64,000 bases of DNA from Oxytricha trifallax. Its lineage: Eukaryota > Ciliophora > Spirotrichea > Sporadotrichida > Oxytrichidae. The stretch covers positions 35,186-99,185 of the forward strand of contig ARYC01001457.1 of NCBI GenBank assembly GCA_000711775.1, read 5' to 3'. The notes under the pieces are model-generated. The model had not been told where the DNA came from. It made no database searches and saw only the letters and a program-made list of their open reading frames with translations. The position numbers and the translations under genes were made by a program. Positions 23,719 to 35,341 of the stretch are shown here, piece by piece (position 1 is the first letter of the stretch; each line of letters starts with the position of its first letter).

Positions 23719-24139
23719 TTGTAGAAATACATTCGAATTTGGGAAATTAGTTATAATTAAATTAATAATAATTGAAAATATTGGCAGTTAAAGTTTTTTT
23801 TGTCCAATTTAAACGATCTTGGTCTCTTTCGATAGAGAATTCAAAATTAGCTGGACTTTATTATTGGCGGTACTATTTTATCACATCCCCAGAGAGAGAT
23901 AAATTCACTTTAATGTCAGGGAATAATTTAATGAATTTAGAGGTGTTTAATTAAAGTGAAGTTATCTCGCTCTGGGGATGCGATACAATAGTACCGCCAA
24001 TAGTAAAGTCCAGCTAATTTTGAATTCTCTATCGAATGAGCCCAAGATCGTTTAAATTGGCCAACTTTAACTGCCAATATTTTCAATTATTATTAATTTA
24101 ATTATAATTAATTTCCCAAATTCGAATGTATTCCTACAA
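23719..24139. mobile_element. Palindromic (foldback) MITE 2, TA target
   Basis: A 421-bp palindrome of the same family as MITE 1 (shared arm core TAGCTGGACTTTA and GGCGGTACTATTTTATC), flanked by TA at 23717-23718 and 24140-24141. The left arm has a few insertions (for example a T run near 23794) relative to the right arm. Confidence 0.85.
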
Positions 24140-24255
24140 TATTAGTCTGATCCTTTTTTAAGCTTCTTAAGATTTATCTAAGATAATTTGTAGTTATGAT
24201 CAACAATTAATCAAAATTATTGTAATAAAACATAAACGATATCATAAATTTAAAT

Positions 24256-26227
24256 GTTTACTTGGCTGTCTATCCAATCTAAGTATTCAGACTTCTCATA
24301 AGTTGGCATTAATCTAAGGCTTTCACTGAACAAGTCATAACTATATATTGCTTCATATAATTATTTTTAATTACTCCAAAATATATTAAAGTGATATCAA
24401 GATTATTGATTTAAATAAATTTTTATATTTTGGGAAATTTTAAATACAATTGTAACAATTAATTCAAGTTCTAAAATTTAATAGAAAAATTGTATGATGT
24501 ATTCTAACATTAGGAAAAACAAATTGCATATTAGGGATATTAATTATTTTTATTATTATTTGGTTTATACTATATAAACTATTAGCATCCAATTCTCCAT
24601 GATTTTGAGAAGGAAGATGTTTATCTAGCGATTGATCAACTTGATTTCTATGAACATCATTTTTGTCTAAGATTAGCTTTTGAACTTCAAGATTTTATCT
24701 TTCATGCAGATTAACGCTAGATATTGAATGACCAGGAGATCTTTAATCAAGAATCCCGATAATTTTCTGTGCTTCTTCTGATTTGACAAAACTTTCGACT
24801 TTTCTAAATCCAATGTAATCATCATATCATCTGGTACCATAGAACAATCATTAAGTGCTAATGACTCTAATCTCTGAGAGAAGCTTTAGGATTTATTAAG
24901 TTTACTTGTCTGCAATGCGTTGATACTAGTCTTGACTAATGAATTTAATTCATTAAAATCATAGCTCTTGCAGCGTATGTTTTACTACATTTCATTACTG
25001 GCATTATAAATGAGCACCTCAAAAGATTCATCAGATCCTAGCTTTTCATTGAGAATTTCAGATAACTGGTCTGTTCTAACTAAAGGATTCGAATATTCTT
25101 TCTTCATCTGCTTTGAGTTTTTATCATTATTAATTGAAATCAGATATTGACGATATATTCATAAAATGATTTGAGATACTTGATTCATCATCATCGTAAA
25201 AAATTATATCTTACAAGAAAATTAATATTAAGCATTTTTTTGAAAAAACTAATTATATCAATATTTTACGACATTTATAAATCGCTCACCCTTTAGATAT
25301 CACCAAAATATATTTTTTCATCAGATTGTTGCTTTTATAATTGTACTCAAAAAATCGATTTTGCTTTCTTGTGGTCATGCAAGAAATCAACAAATGGATT
25401 GTAGATCTTAGATTTAATTTCTATTAAATACTCACGTAGATTTGTGGGAGCTTCTAAGATTTTGTAATCTGAAAAGGAGACATTAAACCTCTTTTAAAAC
25501 TCATTAAACTTCCTTTTTAAGTTTTCCTTTCAATTTTAAGAATTTTAGTCAAATCTTTTTGTTTTTTTTGTGAGTAATTTTCATCAAAATTAGCTTCAAG
25601 CTCAAATTTCTCTTAGATTCTGATTAATATCATTCCAGAAGTGGAGTCAACATTTTATTTCAAATTCTATAGCTTAGATAATGTTAGTTGTGATCCCCAA
25701 TTTAAATATTAAAACCATATTGAATATAAAAATCTGTTTTATTTTAACTAATCAAAGACCTTATCTTTTCATAGCATCTTTTATCATTGGGATTTAAGTT
25801 CACATCTGAAATTGTTGAAAATTTCTCGTTCTAGCAATTTGTGATAAGTTGAATGCCTATCTTCTTTTTTGTTCAGGCTTTACTAATGAAAATCTCTTAG
25901 CACAACTTCCAATTAAATGAATGACTCGTTTTCTTTGAGATACTCTACATGTTAGTTCATACAAATCAGCATTGATAGAGTCATTTTGGTGGCACAGTCA
26001 TTTTTTATGTACAAAATCATTAAACTATTCAAGTTATCAACGTCAACTTTTGATAGCAATTATACTTCATTTGCAACTTGTGAGTATAAGCATAAGTCTT
26101 CAAACCCAGTAAACATAATTGGTATAAGTTTCTTGGAAAGCTTTCTTTTTATAAAAAGAATTAAATCATATTAAGCTCCTTAGAAATCGCTCAGAGATTA
26201 TTTTAAATCTTGTGCAGTTGCTTACAT
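24256..26227 (-). CDS. Lineage-specific hypothetical protein
   Basis: The minus-strand ATG at 26225-26227 starts MQATAQDLKQSLSDFQGAQ, then YDLILFIKRKLSKKLIPIMF, VDVDNLNSLMILYIKNDCA, SQRKRVIHLIGSCAKRFSL, CYEKIRSLISQNKTDFYIQ, EIKSKIYNPFVDFLHDHKKA (about 25400), SNPLVRTDQLSEILNEKLG (about 25070), KSEEAQKIIGILDQRSPGH and a last visible block YEAIYSYDLFSESLRLMP to SEYLDWIDSQ (about 24262). Gln is written with TAA/TAG throughout. Frame changes at about six points are introns, IESs or read errors. The hydrophobic/charged pattern looks like a globular helical protein of about 550 residues. No family recognised. The end is placed at a GTAAAC splice-like site, so the true stop is unknown. Confidence 0.55.
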
Positions 26228-26388
26228 TTGAATTTCTAGCAAAATAAACTAATCAATTTTTACTTAATTTTATATATGATTTCCTTTAATTCTAAATTTC
26301 AATTTAAAGATATATAATTAACAATATTTTTTAGTAAATACAATTTGAAATTGATAAAGAGGGGTCGATTGGTAATTAGAGCTAGTTT

Positions 26389-26404
26389 CCCCCCCAAAAC
26401 CCCC
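26389..26404 (+). repeat. Telomere-like C7A4C5 tract
   Basis: CCCCCCCAAAACCCCC resembles the C4A4 telomere repeat of spirotrichs but stands alone, without the subterminal sequence that follows it in the TBEs. It may be a TBE end remnant or a chromosome-end relic. Confidence 0.4.
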
Positions 26405-26745
26405 TGCTTTGAGCTTTTTCTTTAAAAGTCCCTATTCCAAATTTGAAAGGGAACTTGATACGATAATTTGTCATTAAGTAAAATTATTTCAATTATTGAT
26501 ATGTATTGTTTTTTCTTGATATAAATTTTAACCCATTAAATCATAATGCTTTCAGTAAAGATATGAGACTTATCTATAGTAAGATCCATTGAGTTGATTT
26601 AATGAAAAGCATTCAAACCAAACCTTTCAGTAGTTTGATTGAGTTTTTGATTGATAAAAGCAGACTATTAAGGCATACTTTATTAGGGTTTTATAGGGTT
26701 TATGTAGGGGTTTTATGTTTAAATATTAGTAATTTAAGTGAGTAT

Positions 26746-27792
26746 ATGCGAGGTTTGGGGTCAGTTTATGACTGCGAGTATATAGATTTATTGTTTAAGT
26801 TGCGTTATGGATGTGATGAATATAGTGAATAACTCTAGCCTGTTCTGAATTATACATATTGCAAGACTGCTCCATAAATCTCCTGCAACTGTGAGGTCTC
26901 ATTGTCTATTTGCATTGAATTTAAAGAGACAGTAGCTAAATTCTAAGCCTAAAAGACCTCTAAAATTTTAGCAGCATCATATCGATTATCTAATTAATGA
27001 TAAGACTCTTAAATACTGTGCTCACTTCTCTCTGGCCTAGAGAGCTGTGATGTTTCAATTGCCAATTTCCTGAGCTTCATTTCTCTGCTTAATCTATAGC
27101 GAACATATTAAAAAGAACGGAATATCTTACAAGACAGTCAATCGCATTAAGAGAGTGATTGACTTTAATGTTCCATTTTATAAGACTAATTTAAATTATA
27201 TACTCGATTAAATGCAGAGGTCTTAAGAGCATAATATTAAGTTCATACACGCTGATGAAGCTGTATTTACATTCAATACCTTTATATCAAGGTCTTGGTA
27301 CAAGAGGTATAGTAATATAGAAGTTTATGACTAAAAAGTTAAGGTGTAGATTCATGCTATTCTTGGTGGAATAAGTGAAGATAGTGGCCTTGAGACTCAT
27401 GTTATTCACCCTCGCTCTATTAAGACTGAATAATATATTAAGTTCTTACAATAACTCAGAGACAAATAGCTGACTAAGAGATTATTCTATTCTTTGATAA
27501 CTTGTCAGTTCATAAAACTAAATACTCAAGTAAGGAATATGAAAGGCTAAACATAACACCTGTATTTAATGTTCCTTACAGCCCTTAGTTTAATGGAATT
27601 GAATTATATTGGGGGTTATTGAAAGGCTACTACAAGAAACTTCTACTCTATCACTTAATGCACGACTTGAAGATAGATAAAGTCGATTTTATATAGAGTG
27701 CTGCTAAAAGAGTGAGCGATGATAAAGCTAAAGTATGCGCAAGAGAAGGTAGATTTTGTGTTTATAAATAAGTTTTAGATTTAAACGAATGA
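26746..27792 (+). CDS. TBE-A 42-kDa transposase (DDE)
   Basis: The ATG at 26746 begins MRGLGSVYDCEYIDLLFKL and the frame closes at TGA 27790-27792 with CVYKQVLDLNE. The catalytic-domain motifs are visible: FIHADEAVFTFNTFI (first Asp, about 27242), FFDNLSVHKTK-like second Asp (about 27495, with one frame slip) and FNGIELYWGLLKGYY (Glu, about 27590). This is the IS630/Tc1-type D,D,E arrangement described for TBE transposases. The enzyme would cut at the CAAAACCCC ends. In-frame TGA near 26998 and a slip near 27475 suggest this copy is damaged or misread. It converges with the 22-kDa gene, 6 bp apart. Confidence 0.85.
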
Positions 27793-27798
27793 ATAAGT

Positions 27799-28583
27799 TC
27801 ACATATTAAATTTGCCCGTAAAGGGATTAGGCTTCTCTTTCTTTTCTTCCTCTTAGGCTTGCTTGGGCCCATGTTTCTTCTATTAGTGCAAGCTCCTGCA
27901 TCTATGTTCATCTCTTCTGGCATTTATAAATATTTGAAGAGCCTCTTACTCAATTCATGTTTTACTTGAGACTTTCTCTCTCTGTTTAATTTGCTGCGCT
28001 CTTTCATCAAGTATATAGCAGTACAGGTTTTTCTATAAAGTTAGAAGACTAAGCTTACTTGAGATGAAAGGATGCTTTAAAAGTTCCTACAGCCAGGTAT
28101 CACTTATTTTAATACCTTGCTGCTCTTTTTCTTAAGGAGAGATGCTGTAGCGTTTCTAATGAGCTTCTTAAATAACTTCATTTAAGTACTCAGGTTTCAG
28201 AGTTGCAAGAACACCAAAGAAGAAATTTCTCTCTGGCAACTTATTAGAGAGCTATAGCTTTGATGAAAGGTAGAGAGCTACGTCCGGATCACTCATAGCA
28301 TCGTCATATAGGCTTGTCACTGATATTTCAAGGAAGTTAGGTATCTCTATCATCCTAATTTCATTAGACTTAAAAGCTTTTTTCTCTTCACTCAGTAAGG
28401 CTTTTAAGAATGAGATTTTAGTTCCCTCCTAAGTCGGCAAGAACAATCCAACTATAGATTATTAATCTTACTTAAGAACTAACCTTGCTATACCAAATAT
28501 CTATAAAGGTCCTCTTTACTTCGAAATTTTCCTATTAAATCTTGAGATTAAATTCTCTTCATTGCATCATTCATAGACTCCAT
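27799..28583 (-). CDS. TBE-A 22-kDa-type protein
   Basis: The minus-strand ATG at 28581-28583 starts MESMNDAMKRIQSQDLIGKF, then FRSKEDLYRYL, an EGTKISFLKA block, EIPNFLEISVTSLYDDAMSD, QLSNKLPERNFFFGVLATL, EAHQKRYSISPQEKEQQGI and a basic tail EEMNIDAGACTNRRNMGPSK, ending KPNPFTGKFNM at TGA 27799-27801. The function of this TBE protein is not known to me. The same motifs recur in TBE-B, D and E, so it is under family-level conservation. Small frame slips occur near 28440. Confidence 0.8.
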
Positions 28584-28619
28584 CTTGCTTCCTCTTTCTA
28601 GAAATATTAATGAAATTTA

Positions 28620-29140
28620 AAATTATGGATATCCATTCTAAGTTTATTAAAATCTTACTACTAAATAGGGAGGACCTACTGGAGGTAAACCATGAAAAGA
28701 TATAAGGAGAAGCATTGAAAAACTTGCTCCAAGTTCACAGATTGATTTCCATCTTTATCAAACTTTCTCCATTAAATTGCTCCTAATAATGTTTAATTAT
28801 TTTAGGAGGTCCTCCAAATTAAGTTCAAACTTTATAGGAGTTAAATTTTAAGGTTAAACTTAATTAGGAGCAGATTAAATTTAAAAATGCTTAATAATTT
28901 TACCTCCAAATTAAGTTCAAACTTGATTTGGAGGACCTCCTAGAGAAACAAAACTTCATTAGGAGTATTTTAATTTACTAAAATGTATAATATTCTCATA
29001 AAATATGTCAACTTAGAGTCTTTTATGATTAGTTAATTTTCTTATCTCTCAGCAAAGAATCTAACAGAGTGTCTTATACTCGACTACTATAGTTTATCAA
29101 GGCATATTATATCATTAATATATTAAAATATATCAGCAAA
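28620..29140. promoter_or_regulatory. TBE-A divergent promoter region with AATTAAGT repeats
   Basis: The spacer between the divergent 22-kDa and kinase genes holds CTCCAAATTAAGTTCAAACT twice (about 28813 and 28903), an inverted CTCCTAATTAAGT-type copy (about 28856) and flanking AGGAGGTCCTCC palindromes. Clustered short repeats between two divergent starts suggest regulatory or protein-binding sites. Confidence 0.5.
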
Positions 29141-29145
29141 CTAAA

Positions 29146-30593
29146 ATGAGCGCTAACCTGTTAAGAAGATCGGCATTACTTGGATCAAGTCAATAAAAGT
29201 TGTCATTCCAGCAACCAAGAAAAGTAGAGACCAGAGAAGCTTGTACTCAGTGGGAGCCTACTTATGGCAACTTTGACCTGTCTAGCTTAGAGATTTAAAT
29301 ATAAGTTAAGTAGGTTATCATAAAAGCTGTGTAAATTGACGAGGAGGTTAAGCAACCCTCCAGAGAGCGTTAATAAATACCAGCCAAAGTTGACTATTAA
29401 TGCAAAGAATGCAATAAAGTTTTCCCTTACAAGTCAACTTATAAGAGACACTTGAGAGATATACACAACGATATGCCAAGGTTATATCTCAAGCATTAAA
29501 AGAAAGATGGGAAGTATGTCTGTGAGTTCTGTGAGAAGCTATATTCTCATACTAGAGACCTCAAAGTGCACTTAAAGAAAAAGCACAATTAAAGTTTTGT
29601 CTTTATTCATGAACCTACAGGGAATAGATTTCTCTAAAAGAGAAGATCAAGAAACCCAGTGGAGTCTCTTAGAGTTCAAGTCTAGAAGTAAGTTAAAATG
29701 AAGAAAGCAGTCAAGAACTTTCCGGTCTCAGAGATCAATAAAATCATGGTTAAAATAGAGGCAATGAAGATTCCTATCTTAAAAATTATCGACTTTGATT
29801 CTTGCCTAGAAAGCTATCTCACTCTTGAAGATAAAATAGAGAAGAGAGTCATTACTGATGACTAGTATGCTTATAAGTTATATCCTTTCAATTACTTCCT
29901 TGCTGATGACAAGTTCCAAATGGAATTTGCTAATGAGTATTATGCTCTTTAAAAGGCAAAGTTAAATGAGTGCAGGCATATCATCTAGCTTGATGCTATT
30001 TTACTTGGTAAAGATCATGTAGCCTTCAGGCTTCCATTACTTGAAATGACTTACAGAGAATTCTTATCTGACAATAGATGTCAGAGATAAATTAGCTAGA
30101 TAGTATAGCAGATAGTGGAGGGGATTGAAGAGCTTCACAAGCTAGGTTATGTTCATAGAGACTTAAAGCCAGAGAATATCATGATGAACTTTCAGCCTCT
30201 TAGAGTTTATATTATTGACTTCAACAGAGCTCAAAGAGTGCAAGCCTCTGCATAAGGAAATGTATACGGCACTCCTGGATATTTCCCAGAGAGAGAGAGG
30301 ATTGGAGAGATGGAGACACTTAATGGGATATCTGGGCTCTAGCAGTAATAATAATAGAGAGCGACATGCCAAGAAACGATTACTTTAGCTGCAGGGGTGA
30401 GAGAGATTCTAAGCAGAGAATCAAACAATATCTCGATAAAAAATAAATAAATGGAGGTCTCAGAGAACTTGCATACTCAACTATTATCAAGCCAAGCTAA
30501 GAGAATTAACAAACAATAGAAACAATCAAACATCAACTTAGAAAGATAAAATTCAGAGAACTGCCACATGACTCTAAGCTTATGTTTGTGTGA
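29146..30593 (+). CDS. TBE-A 57-kDa zinc-finger/protein-kinase fusion
   Basis: The ATG at 29146 starts MSANLLRRSALLGSSQQK. Two C2H2 fingers follow: YQCKECNKVFPYKSTYKRHL (about 29397) and YVCEFCEKLYSHTRDLKVHL (about 29517). From about 29850 comes a kinase domain: YAYKLYPF (candidate ATP-site Lys), FANEYYAL (candidate helix-C Glu), ELHKLGYVHRDLKPENIMMN (catalytic loop), IIDFNRA (DFN where DFG is usual), YGTPGYFPE (APE-like) and, after one base slip near 30325, WDIWALAVIIIE. It ends LPHDSKLMFV at TGA 30591-30593. This matches the known TBE 57-kDa gene combining zinc fingers and a kinase. A DNA-bound kinase acting with the transposase is an inference. Confidence 0.88.
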
Positions 30594-31044
30594 AATATTT
30601 TAAAAACTCGCTTGTTATACTCACTTAAATTACTAATATTTAAACAAAAAACCCCTACATAAACCCTAATAAAACCCTAATAAAGTATACACTAATAGTC
30701 TACTTTCATCAATCAAAAAATCAATCAAACTACTGAAAGGGTTTTGGGGTTTTGATTGTGATATTTATATTTATTAGCAATCTTTATATGCTATCTTTAA
30801 TCGATAGATAATACATCGAACAAAATTTCCTTCTTATATTTATGATTCATCGAGTATCTATTTTCAAATTCCCATAGTGCAATAAATCTTCAGATATATA
30901 ATAAAATTCTTTGACGCATAGAATGTTAATAGAAATAAATCAAAACGAAATTCTCTTAGTAAAACTTTAAATTTGATGACTTTATACCTTTTTAATTAAA
31001 CTTTGAACATAAATGATTTTGTTTGCTTCGCAGAGCGATTTATA

Positions 31045-33244
31045 TCATTATTGGTAGTTGTTATAATAAACTAATCTATTTGAGTTATTTTAGCTTGTTG
31101 GGCCTCGAGGGGTTTTCAAATTACCTTTCTTTAAGTCTTTAGGGTGTTGTCTTACAGTTTCATTTACAGGATTCTAGTCTAAGGATTGAAGATTTGATTA
31201 CTAATGGTCGTTACTTTGATAATTCTATGGCATCAAGCTTTTGACATTGAAAGAGTTCTGTTTTTTCTAGTATATTGGTTTTTACTGATTTTATTGGTAT
31301 TATTTTTTGTTTTACTCTATCATAAGTTGCTCCTCTTTTTCCTTATTATACTCAACTTTTCTGGCTTAAAACCTGGGCTGATTAAATTAAGAAGGTTGTG
31401 GAAGATTTTTTGGTTAGAAATATTAATCTTCAATAGCCTGATTATATGATACCTTTCTCATACTTGAGGGATGTTCCTTCACTTGCTGTTAAGAGTTTTA
31501 AATTTTGTCCTCTTAAATTTACTTTAAAGTATCTTCCTATTCTTTGATATTACTGGATTATTAAAACACATTTCCTTCAGACTGTAAATTTAATTTAAAA
31601 TCTTGAAATTAAGTGAGGAAAATTTATTTATAAAATGGAAAATGCAACAAAAGTAATTTTATATACCTTAAATTTCTAATTTAACTCTTCATTTTCTTGT
31701 TTAACTTAGTATTTAAGCTTTTTCGCTGGATGGTTGGGACTACGAGGAGGCTTATGAATTACACCACTCGCATTTTAATTACTCATTTTATTAAATTCTT
31801 GGCCTGCTACTATTTTTTAATCTTATTCTACTACTTCGACAGCAATTATGGTTGATTAGATTTATGCAACTGACTAGCTAACCTCTCCATCGATCTTGTA
31901 AGATAGCAAAGCCTCATCTTAAAATAACTAATCATTTAAGTTTAATTGAGGAAGTTGCTATTCTACAGCTAATTATGTTTGACAACCCATAATTTAATGA
32001 AGGAATTCATCTAGGTTATTAAGCTATTTGATAGGACTGCTTTCAAAAATCATGGATTTTTGTTTCTTTCTTGTTTTAGGAGGTTTTGGAATGCCTATAT
32101 ATTGGTTAGTGGTTATTTTTTCGTTCTAGCATATTCCTTCTAGTTTCTCTTCTTCTGAGTCTTAAGTGAGACACTTTGATTTGTGACTCTCAAATATATT
32201 TTCATCTGCAGAGTTATTGCGACTGTTTTCATCGAACTATTACTATCTCGACCTATCATTAATTTGCTTACCTCTTCCACTACCTCTCTGTGATCCACTC
32301 CCTCCACGTCTTGGAGCTGTACTTTCATCACTACTATTATTTATACTGCCTCTCCCTTATTTTTGATAACTTCCTATTGAAGATGGAGTTCCTTTACTCT
32401 ACCCTCCAGATTTATTTCCATCTTCTTAATACTTAAGTAATGCTAATTTTTCGAAAGTACCTTCATCTTTGATAAGATAAGCTCTCATCTCACGATCGAA
32501 GAGTTTAACTCCCAACTCATTATAGAATGTAAGTTTAGGTTGCTTGAATATCTTCTTGAAATATTTCTGAGCGTCTTGTTTATCCTCTATCTCAATAAAG
32601 ATTTTAAACTGGTTTTTCTAGGGGAAAGATCTGACATCTATCGATTTAATCACATCATGCCCTACAACCTTAGTGAATTGAGTTTTAATTGCTTATTAAA
32701 TTAGTTAAGTATTGATGTCATTGCTACTATGAGCTTATACATGCATCTTGAAAATGTAAGGAGGCTATTCGTTTTCAATAACCCATAGGAAAAACTTAAG
32801 ATTTTTATTGTACATTTTCCTATATAGGGAATTGGGATTAGTCAGTGCACTCTCTTCACTTGCAGCACTCGAACGAATTTTTTTGTTGGCAAATTGACCT
32901 CTCTAATTCTTAATGTGTCCCTTATTTTATAATAATAGAATAACAATATTATCAATATTTCTAGTAAGAGAAGATTCTTTCTTAGGGTTCTTTCCAAAAT
33001 CGCTTCCACTATTGTTATGATCGCTGAATTCTTATTTGCTTTTGAATTAGATTAAATTTGGTTTTGGAGGCTTGACATTTCGACTATGTTGTTATTACAT
33101 AAATAGATCAAATTATACTCTTTTCGATAAATAAATTTATCAAAGTCATTAATATATAGTTAATATTGCTGTGGATTGTTTAAGACAAAGCTTTATGATG
33201 TGTTTCCCATTTCTTGGACGTATAGGGCGCTTGAATCTTATTAC
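31045..33244 (-). CDS. 3' part of a host gene interrupted by TBE-B
   Basis: Minus-strand coding continues from the other side of TBE-B: after the target ATT it reads QQDSSALYVQEMGNTSQSF, NNPQQYQLYINDFDKFIYR, then (one slip) QQQHSRNVKPPKPNLIQF, EFSDHNNSGSDFGKNPKKES, MYNKNLKFFLWVIENEQPP, FTKVVGHDVIKSIDVRSFP, DAQKYFKKIFKQPKLTFYNE, an RG-rich stretch (APRRGGSGSQRGSGRGKQ), GIPKPPKTRKKQKSMIFE, VIHKPPRSPNHPAKK and Gln-rich sequence to TGA 31045-31047. At least one intron starts near 31674. With the 5' part (37289-37647) the protein has about 800 residues. The structured middle plus RG-rich and Gln-rich tails suggest an RNA- or chromatin-associated protein; no named family is recognised. Confidence 0.7.
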
Positions 33245-33366
33245 ATTCAAAACCCCAAAACCCCTTTATGAGGTTTATAAGTGCTTTGATTTGTAGGGAA
33301 TTTGTTAGGGGTTGGGGTTATTAATAGGTTTTAATGTGAAATTTATAGTAAATGTATTTAATTTAA

Positions 33367-34814
33367 TCACTCAAAATGCACTTTTGGATCATGTGGGAGA
33401 GGTCGGAAGTTTATCTTACTTAACCACAACTCTATCTGCTCTATTGATATGTCTGATCTTGAGTTTGGTTTTATTAATATTGACTCTGCCATTTGTTTAA
33501 TTTATTGACTGACTCTCGTTTTTTCAATAAATTGCTTTATTCTTTTCCTTGCATCCTTCTCGCACCTTGTCGAGTAGTAATCGTTGGGAGGCATATCGCA
33601 CTCTATTATTATTGCTGCTAAATCCCATACATCCCACTAAAAGTCTCCATCTCTCCAGTCTTATCTTTCTGGATAATAGCCTGAAGTCCCCATAACAGTT
33701 CCAAGCCTTGATACTTCCACTCTTAAGGCTCTGTTGAAATCAATTATTGCTACTCTTACTAGTGAAAAGTTTATTATAATATTTTCTGGTTTCAAATCTC
33801 TGTGAAAAAACCCTAACTTATGAAGCTCTTTGATACCTTGAATAGCTTAGGTTGATATTAATGCAAGCTGTCTATGATTTCTTTGATTAGTTATGAAATC
33901 TATGAGTGTCGTTTCAAAGAGTGTTAGTCTGAAAGCTACATGATCTTTGGCTAGGAGAAAAGCATCTAGCTTTATTAAGTATATGCACTCTTTAAGCTTT
34001 GCCTGAGTGAATACTTAATACTCATTAGTAAACTCCATTTGATACATATCATCACTTAAGATATAGTTGAAGGGATACACCTTGTATGCATATTGATTAT
34101 CATTGATAACTTTCATATCAAAGGAGTCTTTTAATATAAGGTATCTCTAAAGAGAAGTATCTAGGTCAATTTAAGCAAGAACCGGTATTTTCTTGTATTG
34201 AATCTTGACCATAATTTTTGTTATTTCAGAGTTCAGTTGGTTGCGTGCCTTCCTAACGTACTCTAACTCTCTAGCTTATTCAGGCACTACGACCTTAGAA
34301 TATTCCCTTGCTTTTCTTTGTTGAGAAGCTTCAGCTCAACTTCATGATTCTCAACTTCTATTTCTATCTTGTGAGCTTTTAATAGATGCTTCTTTAAGTC
34401 TCTTGTATAAGAGTACTGCTTATGGCACTCAAATCAATCATACTTTCCATAAGCTTTGTCATGCTTTAAGTATCCAGTATGCTTAGCTTCCTTATGGACC
34501 TTCATATCCCTGTACCAGCTAGATTTATGAGTGAAGTCTCTTTCACACTTTTCACAAAAATATACTTCAACTTCCTCTGCTTACATTGAAATTTCATCTC
34601 TAACTTTCTCCTCCTATCTGTCTCCCATACACTTGTTTGCCATTTATTCTCTATTATTAATTTCTATTTTTATAACAGAGACTTCAAGTGATAGATCTGG
34701 TAGTTCCTTATGAGAGTTCATCTCACAGCTATCACACTTTTTATTGCTGCGAAAGGTAAGTCTCATTTAGTTTGATGGAAGTGCTGTTGTTTTTCTTAAA
34801 ATGTTAGCGTTCAT
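33367..34814 (-). CDS. TBE-B 57-kDa zinc-finger/protein-kinase
   Basis: The minus-strand ATG at 34812-34814 starts MNANILRKTTALPSNQMRL; an extra CxxC block (KKCDSCEM) precedes a finger VYFCEKCERDFTHKSSWYRD. The second finger's first Cys codon is TGA (about 34437), while TBE-D has TGC there. The kinase domain follows: catalytic-loop His-Arg-Asp-type region (GFFHRDLKPENIIIN, about 33790), IIDFNRA, LGTVMGTSGYYPERQD and C-terminal FRPLPHDPKVHFE ending at TGA 33367-33369. The DFN variant is shared with the other copies. Frame slips and the TGA suggest an inactive copy. Confidence 0.82.
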
Positions 34815-34989
34815 ATTTAAATTTGAATTTAAAATTATAAAACTGCATCTATAACTCAGAGCTCATAAGAGAGCTTTACAACCCTATAAGTTTGAAGGGA
34901 GGTTAATATAGTATTAGCCAAGAAAAATAAGCACTAAGAGACGACCCAGCTCTAAATATGGGTGAGAAAGTAAAATTTTTTACTATCAA

Positions 34990-35180
34990 TAATAAGTTAA
35001 TTACAGCACGTACCAATTTAGGAGGTGCTCCTAATTAAGTACGTACTGTTTTAGGAGGTATTTTGTGATTTCATGATTCAAATTAGGGTACTCCTAATTA
35101 AGTTCTAGCTTTAATTAATGCTTTTAATTAAGTACTAGCATTTTAGGAGCTGCTCCTAATTAAGTACTTACCAATTTAAA
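34990..35180. promoter_or_regulatory. TBE-B divergent promoter with CTCCTAATTAAGTAC repeats
   Basis: The motif CTCCTAATTAAGT(A/T)C occurs at about 35029, 35092 and 35154 with a degenerate TTTTAATTAAGTACTAGC at about 35120 and AGGAGGTGCTCC/AGGAGCTGCTCC half-palindromes. It lies between the divergent kinase and 22-kDa starts. Confidence 0.55.
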
Positions 35181-35341
35181 TTTAAAAATATGGAACTATA
35201 ACAGTAGAAATTGATATCCATATCTCTCTAAGAGGTTGACCTCCTATAGGATGCCCATATTTAATAGTAAGTTTTACAGAGGTATATAATTGAAATCAAT
35301 AAACTTAAATTTGAATATCATTTCTTAGATCTGTAAACAAG

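Larger units (their letters stand above)
26614..30754. mobile_element. TBE-A: telomere-bearing element transposon, full length
   Basis: Inverted termini of about 130 bp: left CAAACCAAACCTTTCAGTAG (shortened telomere-like block), right complement CAAAACCCCAAAACCCTTTC. It is flanked by ATT on both sides (26611-26613, 30755-30757), the 3-bp AAT-type target duplication known for TBEs. Gene order left to right is transposase (+), 22-kDa gene (-), zinc-finger kinase (+), so it lies in the opposite orientation to TBE-B, D and E. TBEs are germline-limited Oxytricha transposons whose transposases are implicated in programmed DNA elimination. Confidence 0.92.
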
